The position numbers and the translations under genes are program-made. A stretch of 64,000 nucleotides of DNA. Origin: Fragilaria crotonensis. Taxonomy: Eukaryota; Bacillariophyta; Fragilariophyceae; Fragilariales; Fragilariaceae. The notes under the pieces were generated by a model, which was not told the DNA's origin, made no database searches, and was given only the letters and a program-made list of their open reading frames with translations. Positions 52,601 through 62,145 of the stretch are shown here, piece after piece; the stretch's first letter is position 1, and each line of letters begins with the position of its first letter. The stretch is taken from the NCBI GenBank assembly GCA_022925895.1, contig JAKSYS010000022.1, forward strand, positions 154,963-218,962. Direction: 5' to 3'.

Positions 52601-53041
52601 AGCAAAGTTAGGCTTTTCTGCACACCTTGAGTCCTGCTGCTATGGGTAATAATGAGTAGATGTCAATTGTTACTTCATGAGTCTTAGAATAGATGTATGA
52701 TGCTATTGATGCGGCAATTTGGCCATTGTCAATGTCGAATATTGTGTTGTGGACGGTACAGAATATACATTGACGGTCTTGAAAAAACGTGCAAAAATGG
52801 CCATCTTTAAAAATAGACAGGTTTGTCATTAATTTAAGCAACCCCCCCCCCCCCCGGGCGTTTAGACTCCCGGAAGGTCACAGGATTCCGTACATCACAG
52901 ATACAAACGCTACAGTCTAATATTCTCTTCACATCTAGACCTACTACTGTAGGAAAAAGAAATTCAGAACAAAACGTATTTTGAATTTTGAACCAGACCC
53001 CCTCTACAACATTTGCGGCCAACGGCCGCCCGTCAGACTGG
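49655..53041 (+). repeat. Head-to-tail repeat unit 5 (long)
   Basis: R1 (49655-50070), GCTGCAGTA motifs, an internal duplication (the TTTTTCATACTGAA...GTACATTTTACGGAGCTG segment at 50030-50220 recurs at 50575-50765), a unique part 50766-51130, further R1 and GCTGCAGTA pieces (51370-51850), R3 (52020-52868) and the tail with hairpin at 53015-53029 and CTGG at 53038-53041. Confidence 0.7.
52020..52868. repeat. R3 copy with extended left part
   Basis: A plus-strand frame from 51947 to 52525 (192 aa) runs through most of the copy. Its last 60 residues match the R3 fragments elsewhere. The right end is GGGCGTTTAGACTC, preceded by a run of 14 C (52842-52855). Confidence 0.6.
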
Positions 53042-53756
53042 TTACATAATAAGATTTTTTTTGTGTCCGGTCCGGACGAAATACTGCCGTAGCCCAGATA
53101 GGGAAAGCCCGGCCAGACTTTTGTGATATGGGACGCCGGTCCTTTAACGTCTCTATTGCCGGACGAAACTATTAGTACTCATTGCCGTAGGCATGCAGTG
53201 TATGTACCGATACTACTGAAGCAATGAGTACTGATACTACAATTGTGGTGCCGGTCCTTTAACGTCTCTATTGCCGGACAAAACTCTTTGTACTCAATGT
53301 CGTAGGCATACAGTATGTACTGATACTACCAAAACAACGTAGGCATACAGTATGTACTGATACTACTAAAACAACCACACTACCAGTAAACTAAAGACTA
53401 AACATCTATACAGAATCAACGCGGCCGGTACAATGGTACAACAATAAACTAAAGACTAAGAGCATCCTCCAAGTGACGATATCAAACGCTATCAAATGCC
53501 CGACCGGCGCGCAAACTCGAGATTTTCGAAAAACGCATCTTCCAAGGCTCGATTATCAAATATTTGACCTCCCGCCGGAGGCAACGCGCCGGCAGTGCAT
53601 TTGATAAATTTGATAATGCATTTGGTAATATCAAATCTCCCGTGATTTGATAATACCAAATGATATCAAATCTGATATCAAATCACCCAAATTTGTGTAC
53701 AACGCACATCGAAGTTGTACTCTCGTATTGTGCTCTGCGTGAAAACCTGTTGCGCC

Positions 53757-54695
53757 ATGCACACAGTTGATTCGCATGATTTTGTAGAACCATCAAGATC
53801 AACAACCATGACGGACGATGCTGGCACGTTCACGGCACCGGGTGCGGAGAAACAACTTAGCAAGAGAGGACCAGCCTTCACAAGTGCAGAGGATCTCATT
53901 GTGGCGAGAGCTTTTATTGCCGCCTCTGAGAATGCAATCTGCGGAGCGCATCAAAAGGGTCGCGTCTTCAAAGCCCACATGTTTGAGCTCTACAAAGACA
54001 TGATTGCGGATGCAACCAAAACAAACCAGGCTCTCCTTGAGCAATCCTCTCACGCAACTAGAGAGGAGTACATTAAAAGGGGAGTTGGAAATGCATTTCC
54101 TCTTCGTTCCCCAGAGTCGATCTTCAACAGATTCAAGCAGCAGATTTCGGCGGAGGTCATGAAGTATATGGGCATTACCGAGACAACGGAGATGTCTTCG
54201 GGTTGGAGCATGGACGACCACAAGACAGCCTGCCTAGGATTATTCAAAGACAGGTACGGTAGGGCATTCGATTTCTTTCCATGCTACGAATACCTCAAGG
54301 ACAAGAACAAGTTCTTGTCGTTCAGGACAAAGTGCGACGAGGACAACGGTGGAGGAAATAGACCAATTGGAAAGAAACAAGCATGGCAGACAGAGCGCGA
54401 TGCAAAACTCATCAAGGCAATTGTCTCTGAAGTGGTTGTGAAAAAGGAGAAGATGTCTCCTGCAAGTGGCGGTGGTGAGTCTATTCTATCTGAATTTGAT
54501 ACTGCTATAACGACTGGTGCTCCGGGAAACGTTATGGGCGATGTTTTACAAAACATTTCGAACGTGATTGCAAACGTAGGAAGAGCAGTCCTTGAAAATA
54601 TGAAGGCTGAACAAGACATTAGGTTTCTTCAATCTCTGGACACACCCGGATCGAAAGATGTATGCCAAGGAACAGTTGGCATTGCGAGTGGCTGA
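53757..54695 (+). CDS. Harbinger Myb/SANT-like DNA-binding protein
   Basis: 312 aa from the ATG at 53757, or 295 aa from the ATG at 53808. RGPAFTSAEDLIVARAFIAASE with the following helices is the trihelix/SANT-like domain found in Harbinger Myb-like proteins, which bring the transposase to the nucleus and the TIRs. Next come RSPESIFNRFKQQI and a W/F-rich CYEYLKDKNKFLSF helix. The frame ends early. From about 54650 another frame continues with MYAKEQLALRVAETRQKRRRIEFS, a typical coiled and basic C-terminus, to a stop near 54813. One extra base in CCCGGATCG explains it. The gene faces the transposase gene. Confidence 0.85.
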   Translation: MHTVDSHDFVEPSRSTTMTDDAGTFTAPGAEKQLSKRGPAFTSAEDLIVARAFIAASENAICGAHQKGRVFKAHMFELYKDMIADATKTNQALLEQSSHATREEYIKRGVGNAFPLRSPESIFNRFKQQISAEVMKYMGITETTEMSSGWSMDDHKTACLGLFKDRYGRAFDFFPCYEYLKDKNKFLSFRTKCDEDNGGGNRPIGKKQAWQTERDAKLIKAIVSEVVVKKEKMSPASGGGESILSEFDTAITTGAPGNVMGDVLQNISNVIANVGRAVLENMKAEQDIRFLQSLDTPGSKDVCQGTVGIASG

Positions 54696-55004
54696 GACTC
54701 GCCAGAAGAGGCGTCGCATTGAGTTCTCTCGCGGCTGCGTTAGCGTTCTGTCTTCTGCCGAAAAGTCTACCAATGGTGAGGATCATGAGGGCGATGAGGA
54801 GCAACATACTTGAGAACGAGAACAGGATTTAACATTACGAGAGCAAATCAAAATACGAGGTAGTAATGATTGATAAGAATGACAACAACAGTTAACAAAC
54901 AGCAGCAACATGGAGCGAGAAGTAGAAGAACTATTACTAGAATGTAGAAGCAAACAACGACAATAGTGCTACTTCTAGTACTAGTAAGCAAGTATGATTA
55001 CGTT

Positions 55005-56516
55005 TTACGCTTCTATGTGATCCATTATAGAATCGCGGAGCCTGAGATGCTCTTCTAAGTCATATAAGCATTCCCAACGTCGCTGCACATACTGGAGCCG
55101 CAACGATTCAAGAATCCGACGTTCGCGATCTGTCATCGTGTCATCTTGCTGGTTGTTTGTTCCATAAAGTTGAGCATGAAGATGCATTTCTGCAGCTCGT
55201 CGGTCAACGTATACTTGCTCTGCTTTGTCGGCAACTCCACCTGCTACCGGCGTGTCGTCGCCTCGAGCAAGTCCTGGAAATGCAAAGAAGTCCTCGGATT
55301 CTTCTTCGTCTTGTGCCATTCGAGATGCTACCATCATGTTGTGAAGGCACAGACAACACTTCACGACACTAGCAATGTTGCTTACGTACCACAGCTCAAC
55401 TTTTCCAACGAGCAAATGGAATTTACGTTGGAGGACTCCGAAGGCTTGCTCAACATCCTTTCGTGCGGATTCTTGCCACACTGCATACCGACATGCTCTC
55501 CTCCCAACTGGCTCCTGCAAGGTTTTGACAAATCTACTCAATTCTGGGTAGATACCATCGACAAGAATCCAAAGACGATTGAAAACCTTTTCGTCACCGA
55601 TTGTAAACTCAAAGTCCACGTCTCGTGCAAAGCTTCCGTCCAGGAATGCCTTCAACAAGCAGCTCCGGTTCCAAATGTTTATGTCGTTCAAGGATCCAGG
55701 CCAACCAAAAGAGTGATGCCAAAACCACAAGTTGTGGTCAGCCATCGCTTCCAAAACAATGGTTGGTTTGCCCAACTTTCCCGTGTTCGCTCCCTGCCAT
55801 GCCACTGGACAGTTTTTCCAGCCGACATGCATACAATCAAGTGACCCTACCATTCCAGCAACGCCGTGACAAGCCTCATGTAAGGCAGAAAGTCTCCGAG
55901 CATCACTGCGGGTCATCTGTCTCCCATACACACTTTGTAACTCATCTTCGGTCGACACAATTGTAGAAAACTTTATCATGCTTCGACGAGCCGAAGTCTC
56001 GCTCATTTGGAAGTAATCGATAAACGCAGACGGGGAGCAGCCATATGCAAGTTGCTTGATTGCAACAAGCACCTTTGCCACCGGAGATATATTGTACCGT
56101 CCGGTGACATCCTGTATGTTGGTGAAGAAAGGGTCGGCTTTGCCACAGACCTGAATGAGAAGTTCAACAATTGATTTTGTGACACGAAAGATTCTTTCGA
56201 ATTGTCTGTCATCAAAGAGAGGTGTCGGCGAGAAATAATCACTTTCAATAGCACGTCTTGCTCGTTCGTAGGAATATGATGAAAGTCGTGGTTTTTTCTT
56301 CATCCGTTCATCGTTGTCACCGCGGCTCATGCGAATCGTCCTCAAAGCAATTCGTGCAATTTGTTCAGCTTTGAGCTTCTGGTTATCGTCAGCTCTCTCT
56401 TGATGGTCTTGATATGTTGTCTCTTCTGCATACCACAATAACAAAATAGGAATCAAAGCTGACACCACCAACAACATGAATGCTGTTGCAGCACTTTGCT
56501 GTGGAGCGGAGTTCAT
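55005..56516 (-). CDS. Harbinger DDE transposase
   Basis: 503 aa from the ATG at 56516. The DDE domain has Asp in GSLDCMHVGWKNCP (about 225), Asp in ILVDGIYPE (about 319) and Glu in DVEQAFGVLQRKFHLL (about 354), with GWPGSLNDINIWNRS between, all typical of the Harbinger DDE_Tnp_4-like family. The N-terminal region RYNISPVAKVLVAIKQLAYG...MSETSARRSMIKF is the usual helical DNA-binding part. Residues about 8-31 (AATAFMLLVVSALIPILLLW) form an unexpected hydrophobic helix. The frame is intact, so this may be an active enzyme whose partner protein is frameshifted. Confidence 0.9.
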   Translation of the reverse strand: MNSAPQQSAATAFMLLVVSALIPILLLWYAEETTYQDHQERADDNQKLKAEQIARIALRTIRMSRGDNDERMKKKPRLSSYSYERARRAIESDYFSPTPLFDDRQFERIFRVTKSIVELLIQVCGKADPFFTNIQDVTGRYNISPVAKVLVAIKQLAYGCSPSAFIDYFQMSETSARRSMIKFSTIVSTEDELQSVYGRQMTRSDARRLSALHEACHGVAGMVGSLDCMHVGWKNCPVAWQGANTGKLGKPTIVLEAMADHNLWFWHHSFGWPGSLNDINIWNRSCLLKAFLDGSFARDVDFEFTIGDEKVFNRLWILVDGIYPELSRFVKTLQEPVGRRACRYAVWQESARKDVEQAFGVLQRKFHLLVGKVELWYVSNIASVVKCCLCLHNMMVASRMAQDEEESEDFFAFPGLARGDDTPVAGGVADKAEQVYVDRRAAEMHLHAQLYGTNNQQDDTMTDRERRILESLRLQYVQRRWECLYDLEEHLRLRDSIMDHIEA

Positions 56517-57277
56517 TGCGGTCCAATTCGAGCGTTCGACCCTACTGTGAAATTGTGATTTTTGTTGGGGGGAACTCGGCAAAGCTACTGCAAGCTACTG
56601 CAAAGCTACGACGAGATGAGAAGCACGCTGGAGTAGCATTCGTTTTGCTACCGGTACTCCAGAGTAAAACTTCGTACGTACCGTACCGTCCCTATTCCAA
56701 CGATTTGATATTTGATATCATGATATTTGCAATATGAATCTCCCGCCTTGAAAGTTGCCACTTAAAGAACTTTAATTTCGAGCAGGCCAGCCATTTGGTT
56801 AAACCGTCAGAGAATGCTGCGGTTGTGAAAGATACTGTTTTCGTCACTCTTACGTCATTTGATCCGGAAATTTGCGATTTGATATCATTCCGTGGAGGAT
56901 GCTCTAAACATCCACACAGAATCAATGCGGCCTTGGGCCGCACACATAAACATCCACACAGAATCAATGCGGCCTTGGGCCGCACATATCCAGATTTTCT
57001 TCTGTCCGGTCCGGACGAAATACTGCCGTTGCCCAGATAGGGAGAGCCCGGCCAGACGGTTGTGGTGCCGGTCCTTTAACGTCTCTATTGCCGGATGAAA
57101 CTCTTTGTACTCAATGCCGTAGGCATACAGTATGTATTGATACTACTAAAACAACGTAGGCATACAGTATGTACTGATACTACTAAAACAACCACACTAC
57201 CAGTAAACTAAAGACTAAACATCCATACACAGAATCAACGCGGTAAACTAAAGACTAAACATCCACACAGAATCAAC

Positions 57278-57307
57278 GCGGCCTTGGGCCGCACATATCC
57301 AGTCTGG
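57278..57307 (+). repeat. Hairpin plus CTGG end, type II
   Basis: GCGGCCTTGGGCCGC (6-bp stem, TTG loop), then ACATATCCAGT, then CTGG and TT. It is the same layout as the type I ends with a different loop and spacer. Related copies are at 45687, 46200, 56929, 56969 and 62226. The last three lack CTGG. Confidence 0.6.
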
Positions 57308-57451
57308 TTACATAATAAGATTTTCTTGTCCGGTCCGGACGAAATACTGCCGTAGCCCAGATAGGGAAAGCCCGGCCAGACTTTTGTGATATGGGACGCC
57401 GGTCCTTTAACGTCTCTATTCCCGGACGAGAAAGTGTTGGTATGACATACC

Positions 57452-58457
57452 CAGGGGGTGTTAAATTAAGGCGCCTGCATCCCGTTAACGCCCAAACGCC
57501 TTCTATAGACCTCAAAATCGCGCCTTGCGACATCACGTACGATCTACGAGGTCAACATACGAGCGTAGAAATCTTACGTGTAAAACATAGTATGACAGTA
57601 GTACCAGCCTATCGTATTACTGTGCGAGATCCACACCGTACCATCGAGATACTCATGTACTGTCGCAATGTACCGTTGTATTTTACTACAGTAACCCCTT
57701 AAAACCCTAGGTTTCCGAACCCCTAACCCCTGCGCCTTCTTGAGGTCCGAATTTGGCGCCTTAGAGCATCCCCACCCGTCACGCTATTTTTTTTGTCCAC
57801 GGACACCAAGTAGCGTTTATAGAAACCTATTTTCGGCAACTTTTGGTGTCTTTCTTGCACCAGTGCAACGCTACTTCTGGCGTGCTTTTTTGCACCCGCA
57901 ACGCTAAAAGCCAAAAAATATTGCAATTTTCCTCACACAGTATCATTCTACTGCGTCAAAGTGGATGTCATCGCATCGTCGTCATCGGACGAAACGAAGA
58001 TGTGAAGTTTGCGTGCCATACCAGGTACTACGAAACGCATCGAAGTACAAGTACAGCAATGATTGCTTCACAAGAACAACTTTGATTGGAAAAATTCAAG
58101 TACTGTTGCACTCCGTTAAATTCCTACTGTTCATACTACAGTACAAGTAACCTGATTCGAATGGTTCGACAATGCATTCGGATGATTCGATTACATTACT
58201 CCTTTGAGTCGAGCAAGTCAAAAACAGGCACGCTATTCATTCTATTTTCATTCTTTTCACCATTGATATAGCGTGTCAAGAATGAAATAGCGTGACCAAA
58301 ATGTCAAAAGGCCCAACCGGTGGTATAATTTTTGGACATTTTCGTCACGCTATTAGACCATTTTTGCAAAATAGCGTGACGGGTGGGGATGCTCTTAATT
58401 AACTAATTAAGGCGTCGGTAGGCGCGCCGGCCGGATCGCCTTAATTAAGCACCCCTG
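57452..58457. mobile_element. hAT non-autonomous element carrying a nested MITE
   Basis: Ends CAGGGGGTGTTAAATTAAGG and, inverted, CAGGGGTGCTTAATTAAGG. The perfect 8-bp duplication GACATACC is at 57444-57451 and 58458-58465. CAGGG ends and 8-bp duplication identify hAT. Without the nested MITE the element is about 372 bp and non-coding. Confidence 0.88.
57764..58394. mobile_element. Harbinger MITE nested in the hAT element
   Basis: 631 bp with perfect 27-bp terminal inverted repeats starting GAGCATCCCCACCCGTCACG. Target duplication TTA (57761-57763 and 58395-58397). The first eight bases match the TIR of the nearby autonomous Harbinger element, so that or a relative could mobilise it. Internal AATAGCGTGAC motifs recur near 58268-58295 and 58345-58380. 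No gene. Confidence 0.92.
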
Positions 58458-58646
58458 GACATACCCATTGCGTTACGGCCGTTGGCATACACGGAGTACT
58501 GATACTACTGAAACAACCACACGCTACTAGTACAACAACCACACTACCAGTACAACAAACCACACTACCAGTACAACAATAAACACCGACTGCAGTCGCT
58601 CAGAAGGTGGGGAATTTTAGGTAGATACAACAGCCCTTCGAGGGCA

Positions 58647-58671
58647 TTTTAGGTAGATCCCTTACCTAAAA
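58647..58671. promoter_or_regulatory. Candidate recombinase site, left
   Basis: TTTTAGGTA, 7-bp spacer GATCCCT, TACCTAAAA: 9-bp perfect inverted arms. A further half site TTTTAGGTA is at 58615-58623, with a GCCCTTCGAGGGC hairpin between. The layout resembles core sites of tyrosine recombinases. Confidence 0.5.
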
Positions 58672-58753
58672 TTCATGAACTTCCCCATCATTTCTTCCTG
58701 TTTTATCGCGGCGTTTGCTAGTGCTATTTACAATTCCATTTCAGTTCTCTGAT

Positions 58754-58777
58754 TTTTAGGTAAAGATTTACCTAAAA
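58754..58777. promoter_or_regulatory. Candidate recombinase site, left inner
   Basis: TTTTAGGTA, 6-bp spacer AAGATT, TACCTAAAA. The arms can be extended to 11 bp. It lies 150 bp before the recombinase ATG and could also serve in autoregulation. Confidence 0.45.
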
Positions 58778-58926
58778 TGACCCTGTACATTTCATGTAGA
58801 CCCATCTAGTATACTACGTACTACGGTAGATTTTGTTGTCATCTCACTTGTCGTCCTCGTGATTGTGCTAAATTCTAGCCTGATTTGCATTGGCAAGTTC
58901 TTTTAGAAGGACCCAAACTTGGTAGT

Positions 58927-60657
58927 ATGTCATCACATGAAGATGGTAGCACACCTTTTGCACCATGTTGTCTGGGCAAGAATTGCCGAATAGCGGATGT
59001 GGTGAATGGAGAATTTCCTTTGGCAGCGACCAGTCGTCGCTGCGTTGTATGCAATGGAGTACTACATCCGCGCTGTGGAGAGATCAACTCTCAATCAAGC
59101 CTACTTACCTGCTTCAGCTGCTTTGAAGCCTACGGACAAACATTTGAAAGTCAAGAGCTGGCATCCTCGTTTGTGATCGGATTGACTGGTATGAGCGGTT
59201 CTCCTTCGCATCCTTTTCCACCCAGTCAAGGAGGTGTAATTCTTGTCCAAGAAACAGAGCACGAGCGCTTAGTGAAGGAGACAAAGAGGAGAATGACGCC
59301 TGACGAGTGTCCACGGCTCAATCGATCGCAGTCAACAAAAGATAACAATCGAAACGAAGTGGTGAAGCTTATATTGTGGTTAATGGGGCATCACAACGAG
59401 AGCAGTGATGAGAATAAGGCTCGACAGGCTTTGTTGATTGATGATCAACTGTCGGCAGAGGTGCAATCACATGCAGGAAGAAGTGACAGAGAAAAACGAA
59501 TTGTCATTCGCCGATGGTTAGACTGGGAGGAAAGCCCCCCTCCATTCAAGTTTGACAGGTTTACATATCACGACTTTACGAGCTACTTGTCATCAAATGT
59601 TCGGAGCTATGGTGTTCCATTCAAAGGAAAGGTGTATATGAACAAAAGATCAATATTGAACAACTTGTTCAAACGACATAAGTATAAACCTGATCCCATC
59701 TTCCTGGAAAACGTTGACAAGTACATTGAGGGAATCGTTCGTGTTGTCGCACAGGCAGCACAAGATGGGCTTGGATCGGTAGAACGGGGGAAGCGTGAAA
59801 TAACGTATGAAGTCTATGAGATGATGATGGTTTGGCTTCTTGAAGAGAAGTCTCATGAAGCAATTTTTGCGCGTGCATTTTTGTCTCTAACTTGGAACCT
59901 CATGTGCCGAGGTGTCAATACATGCATTTGTCTTAAGCATTTGTTATGGAGAGCCGACTCCTTTGGAATTTCGTTTTCGCATGTGAAGAATGACCCTATA
60001 GGGTCTAGAAACTGGCATCCACGGCATATTTACACCAACCCTGACAGTTATAATGTTTGCTGTATAACAGCTGTAACCGAGTACTTGTTGTGCTTTCCTC
60101 AATTATTCCAAGATGGGAATGGAAGGCTTTTCCCCGGGCCCAAACAGGAGGAGCAATTTGGTGCAATTCTCCTTCAGGTACTCGGTAAGATGAGTGAGGA
60201 ACTTCGCGGGATGGGATACGGGCCCAATGATATTGGAGTACATTCGATAAGAAAAGGAGCGGGAACATTTGCGTCAAGTGGCACAACAGCTGCACCCTCA
60301 AGTGTTTCTGTCAACAACCGAGGTGGCTGGACTCTTGGAGGTGTCAGAGATGTCTACATGTTATACGAGAGAGCTGGGGATCAATACGTTGGACGGATTC
60401 TGAGTGGAATGAATGTTTTATCGGCAAGATTTGGTGCATCCGCTCCTGATTTTTATTATCATGGCGAGATTGGCATTCCAGAGAGAGCAGCACAGGTTCA
60501 GGAGAAACAGGCTGAATTAGATCGGCAAGTACAGACTGTTTTGAATTCGTGCTTTGGTGAGCTTGATGATGATTTGGTCTGCATTCGAAAGACACTTCGT
60601 ATGGGAATTGCTTCGCTCCTCCATCACTTTGATGCTGCCAAACAAATATCATGCTGA
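58927..60657 (+). CDS. Crypton-like tyrosine recombinase, main part
   Basis: 576 aa from the ATG at 58927. The N-terminus has a Cys/His cluster (CCLGKNC...CVVCNGVLHPRC...CFSCF, about residues 16-63), a likely zinc-binding DNA-contact domain. The catalytic part has Arg in LMCRGVNTCICLKH (about 325), the HIYTNPDSYNVC strand region, HSIRKGAGT (HxxR, about 438) and Tyr in GGVRDVYMLYERAGDQ (about 476). The R...HxxR...Y order and HSIRKGAxTxxSSG block are typical of Crypton-type recombinases in stramenopiles. These enzymes cut and rejoin DNA through a phosphotyrosine intermediate. The frame ends at 60657 but the next frame continues the protein. Confidence 0.87.
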   Translation: MSSHEDGSTPFAPCCLGKNCRIADVVNGEFPLAATSRRCVVCNGVLHPRCGEINSQSSLLTCFSCFEAYGQTFESQELASSFVIGLTGMSGSPSHPFPPSQGGVILVQETEHERLVKETKRRMTPDECPRLNRSQSTKDNNRNEVVKLILWLMGHHNESSDENKARQALLIDDQLSAEVQSHAGRSDREKRIVIRRWLDWEESPPPFKFDRFTYHDFTSYLSSNVRSYGVPFKGKVYMNKRSILNNLFKRHKYKPDPIFLENVDKYIEGIVRVVAQAAQDGLGSVERGKREITYEVYEMMMVWLLEEKSHEAIFARAFLSLTWNLMCRGVNTCICLKHLLWRADSFGISFSHVKNDPIGSRNWHPRHIYTNPDSYNVCCITAVTEYLLCFPQLFQDGNGRLFPGPKQEEQFGAILLQVLGKMSEELRGMGYGPNDIGVHSIRKGAGTFASSGTTAAPSSVSVNNRGGWTLGGVRDVYMLYERAGDQYVGRILSGMNVLSARFGASAPDFYYHGEIGIPERAAQVQEKQAELDRQVQTVLNSCFGELDDDLVCIRKTLRMGIASLLHHFDAAKQISC

Positions 60658-61426
60658 CTCGCCACTCGGAATGTCCCCAATCTTCAGAAACCGAGAGATT
60701 TTGATGTTGCGACGTAGTGTTCGAGTCATTTATCCGTGGGAAACTGATCCAGTAGCTCAAAAGTGCGTCATGAAGTTGACAGGTGTTCCTCCTCACGTTG
60801 TTGAGCTTGCAGCACTGGAAGAGTTGAAAGTGACACTTGGCAGGTTGCAGCCAGCAATACTGGATGGCGTCGAAAAATTAATGGATGATCGAACGATGGG
60901 TGGTACATTGTCAGAGACTCGAATGAAGCGATTAATTGAGGAGAGCAGGCAACAGTTCCTTGCGGATCTTGACCAACGAATTCCCAATCTTTTGCAGCCA
61001 AGACAAGGAAGAATTCGCACTGACGATTCCGAAGGTCAGCAAAATGTTACGAGCCGGCATAAGATATGGCAGCATCATGGGAAGTTCCGAAGGGTTCCGC
61101 CCAGTTGGACATTTCCAAAGTGTGGCCTCCTTGTCGCCTACAAGCTATGGCACACCAAGGACACAGTGTCAGGGCAATGCGAAATGTCGTTTCTCTCGTT
61201 CCAGGATGTCGACTTCTTAAAAGATGGAACACGACGATTGGAGGAATTCAAGTTCCTCATGGCAAAATTAGATTTGGCCGCAAAAGATCGAGGCTTGCTT
61301 TGTCAGAACATGACTGCTTTGGATTGTAGAAATGCATTTGATAGTGTGGTAGAAACATTAGGTGTGCCAACTGTGACACCAAAGGGACGACGCCGACACC
61401 TTGAAAGAATGAAATGGCCAACTTAA
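60640..61426 (+). CDS. Crypton-like recombinase, C-terminal part in shifted frame
   Basis: After HHFDAAKQ the continuation YHADSPLGMSPIFRNREI lies in another frame. One extra A in AAACAAATAT near 60645 explains it. The downstream region (to 61426) is helical with a Glu/Arg-rich coiled segment and GKFRRVPPSWTFPKCG, which is often found at the end of this protein family. With the frame restored the protein would be about 830 aa. Confidence 0.75.
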
Positions 61427-61640
61427 CTGAACATGCCCGACAAGACTCGTCCAAGGAGAATGCGTCGTGTACTGCATCAATCATCAGGAGGACCTAATGT
61501 GGAGACCAATGTACCATTGTTGGTTGCTGTTGGTATTGATGTTTAGCTTTTCCTCTGAGGAACAAAGCATTCTGAGTATTGGCTTGTCATCGTGAGCTTC
61601 AAATGTTGTCCTCATCGAGCAATTCTAGCATGATAGTTGT

Positions 61641-61965
61641 AGTATGGTTGAAATTTCGAGAATTTGAATATCCGTGTCTGCCAAAATCTGAGGCGACAGA
61701 AAGTTTCGTGACATCGAGGCGATCTCAAATCATGTTCGATCATCCAACATGGACCGAAAGCCATAGAGTTATTGGCATAACTGTGTTTTGCGGTCCTTCA
61801 TTGGAGTATAAACGTACATACGTGAGCAGTATGGTTGAAATTTTGAGAATTTGAATATCCGTGTCTGCCAAAATCTGAGGCGACAGAAAGGTTCGTGACA
61901 TCGAGGCGATCTCGAATCATGTTCGATCATCACAATCTGACGGAAATCCATTGAGTTATTGGCAA
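61641..61965 (+). repeat. 187-bp tandem duplication after the recombinase gene
   Basis: AGTATGGTTGAAATTT at 61641 and 61828 starts two copies that share TTGAATATCCGTGTCTGCC, AAAATCTGAGGCGACAGAAA and the ATCATGTTCGATCATC block. Non-coding, inside the Crypton-like element. Confidence 0.85.
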
Positions 61966-62120
61966 AATGGTATCATCAGTATAATTGTGAAATCTATGTT
62001 GCGCTTTGCACTGCGGGCTGCGGGCTAGTGTCGAGTTCTACCAGCGTATATAGTGTCCCTGATTTCTGTGCGCTGATCATATCGGGTGTGTAACTTTCTT
62101 GCGTACACTGTATAGCACAA

Positions 62121-62145
62121 TTTTAGGTGTCTGATCTACCTAAAA
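62121..62145. promoter_or_regulatory. Candidate recombinase site, right
   Basis: TTTTAGGTG, 7-bp spacer TCTGATC, TACCTAAAA. Same arms and spacing as the left site with one arm mismatch. About 50 bp from the inferred right end of the element. Confidence 0.5.

Larger units (their letters stand above)
53460..56904. mobile_element. PIF/Harbinger DNA transposon
   Basis: 3445 bp. Both ends start GAGCATCCTCCA (12 bp perfect; similarity continues to GATATCAAA). The target duplication is TAA (53457-53459 and 56905-56907). Two convergent genes, Myb/SANT-like and DDE transposase, are the standard Harbinger pair. The empty site can be read in the related repeat at about 57246-57262 (AAACTAAAGACTAAACATCC). 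Confidence 0.93.
53042..57307 (+). repeat. Head-to-tail repeat unit 6, split by a Harbinger element
   Basis: Starts TTACATAATAAGATT after CTGG. R2-type sequence with repeated CAGTATGTACTGATACTAC follows. The Harbinger element at 53460-56904 interrupts it. Type II hairpins are at 56929, 56969 and 57278-57292, the last with CTGG at 57304-57307. The short segment between 56908 and 56985 is duplicated in tandem. Confidence 0.65.

Noticed and set aside
52842-52855. Run of 14 C as a regulatory element
   Set aside because: The other R3 copies have only 3-6 C at this place; homopolymer expansion or a sequencing artefact is more likely.
57685-57740. CCCTAA and CCCCTAACCCC, telomere-like
   Set aside because: Only a few imperfect units inside the hAT element; not a telomere array.
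58396-58457. TTAATTAA, GGCGCGCC and CGGCCG rare-cutter sites clustered like a cloning polylinker
   Set aside because: The PacI-like and AT-rich parts belong to the hAT terminal repeat and the MITE target site, and the hAT element has a perfect 8-bp duplication. There is no vector sequence.
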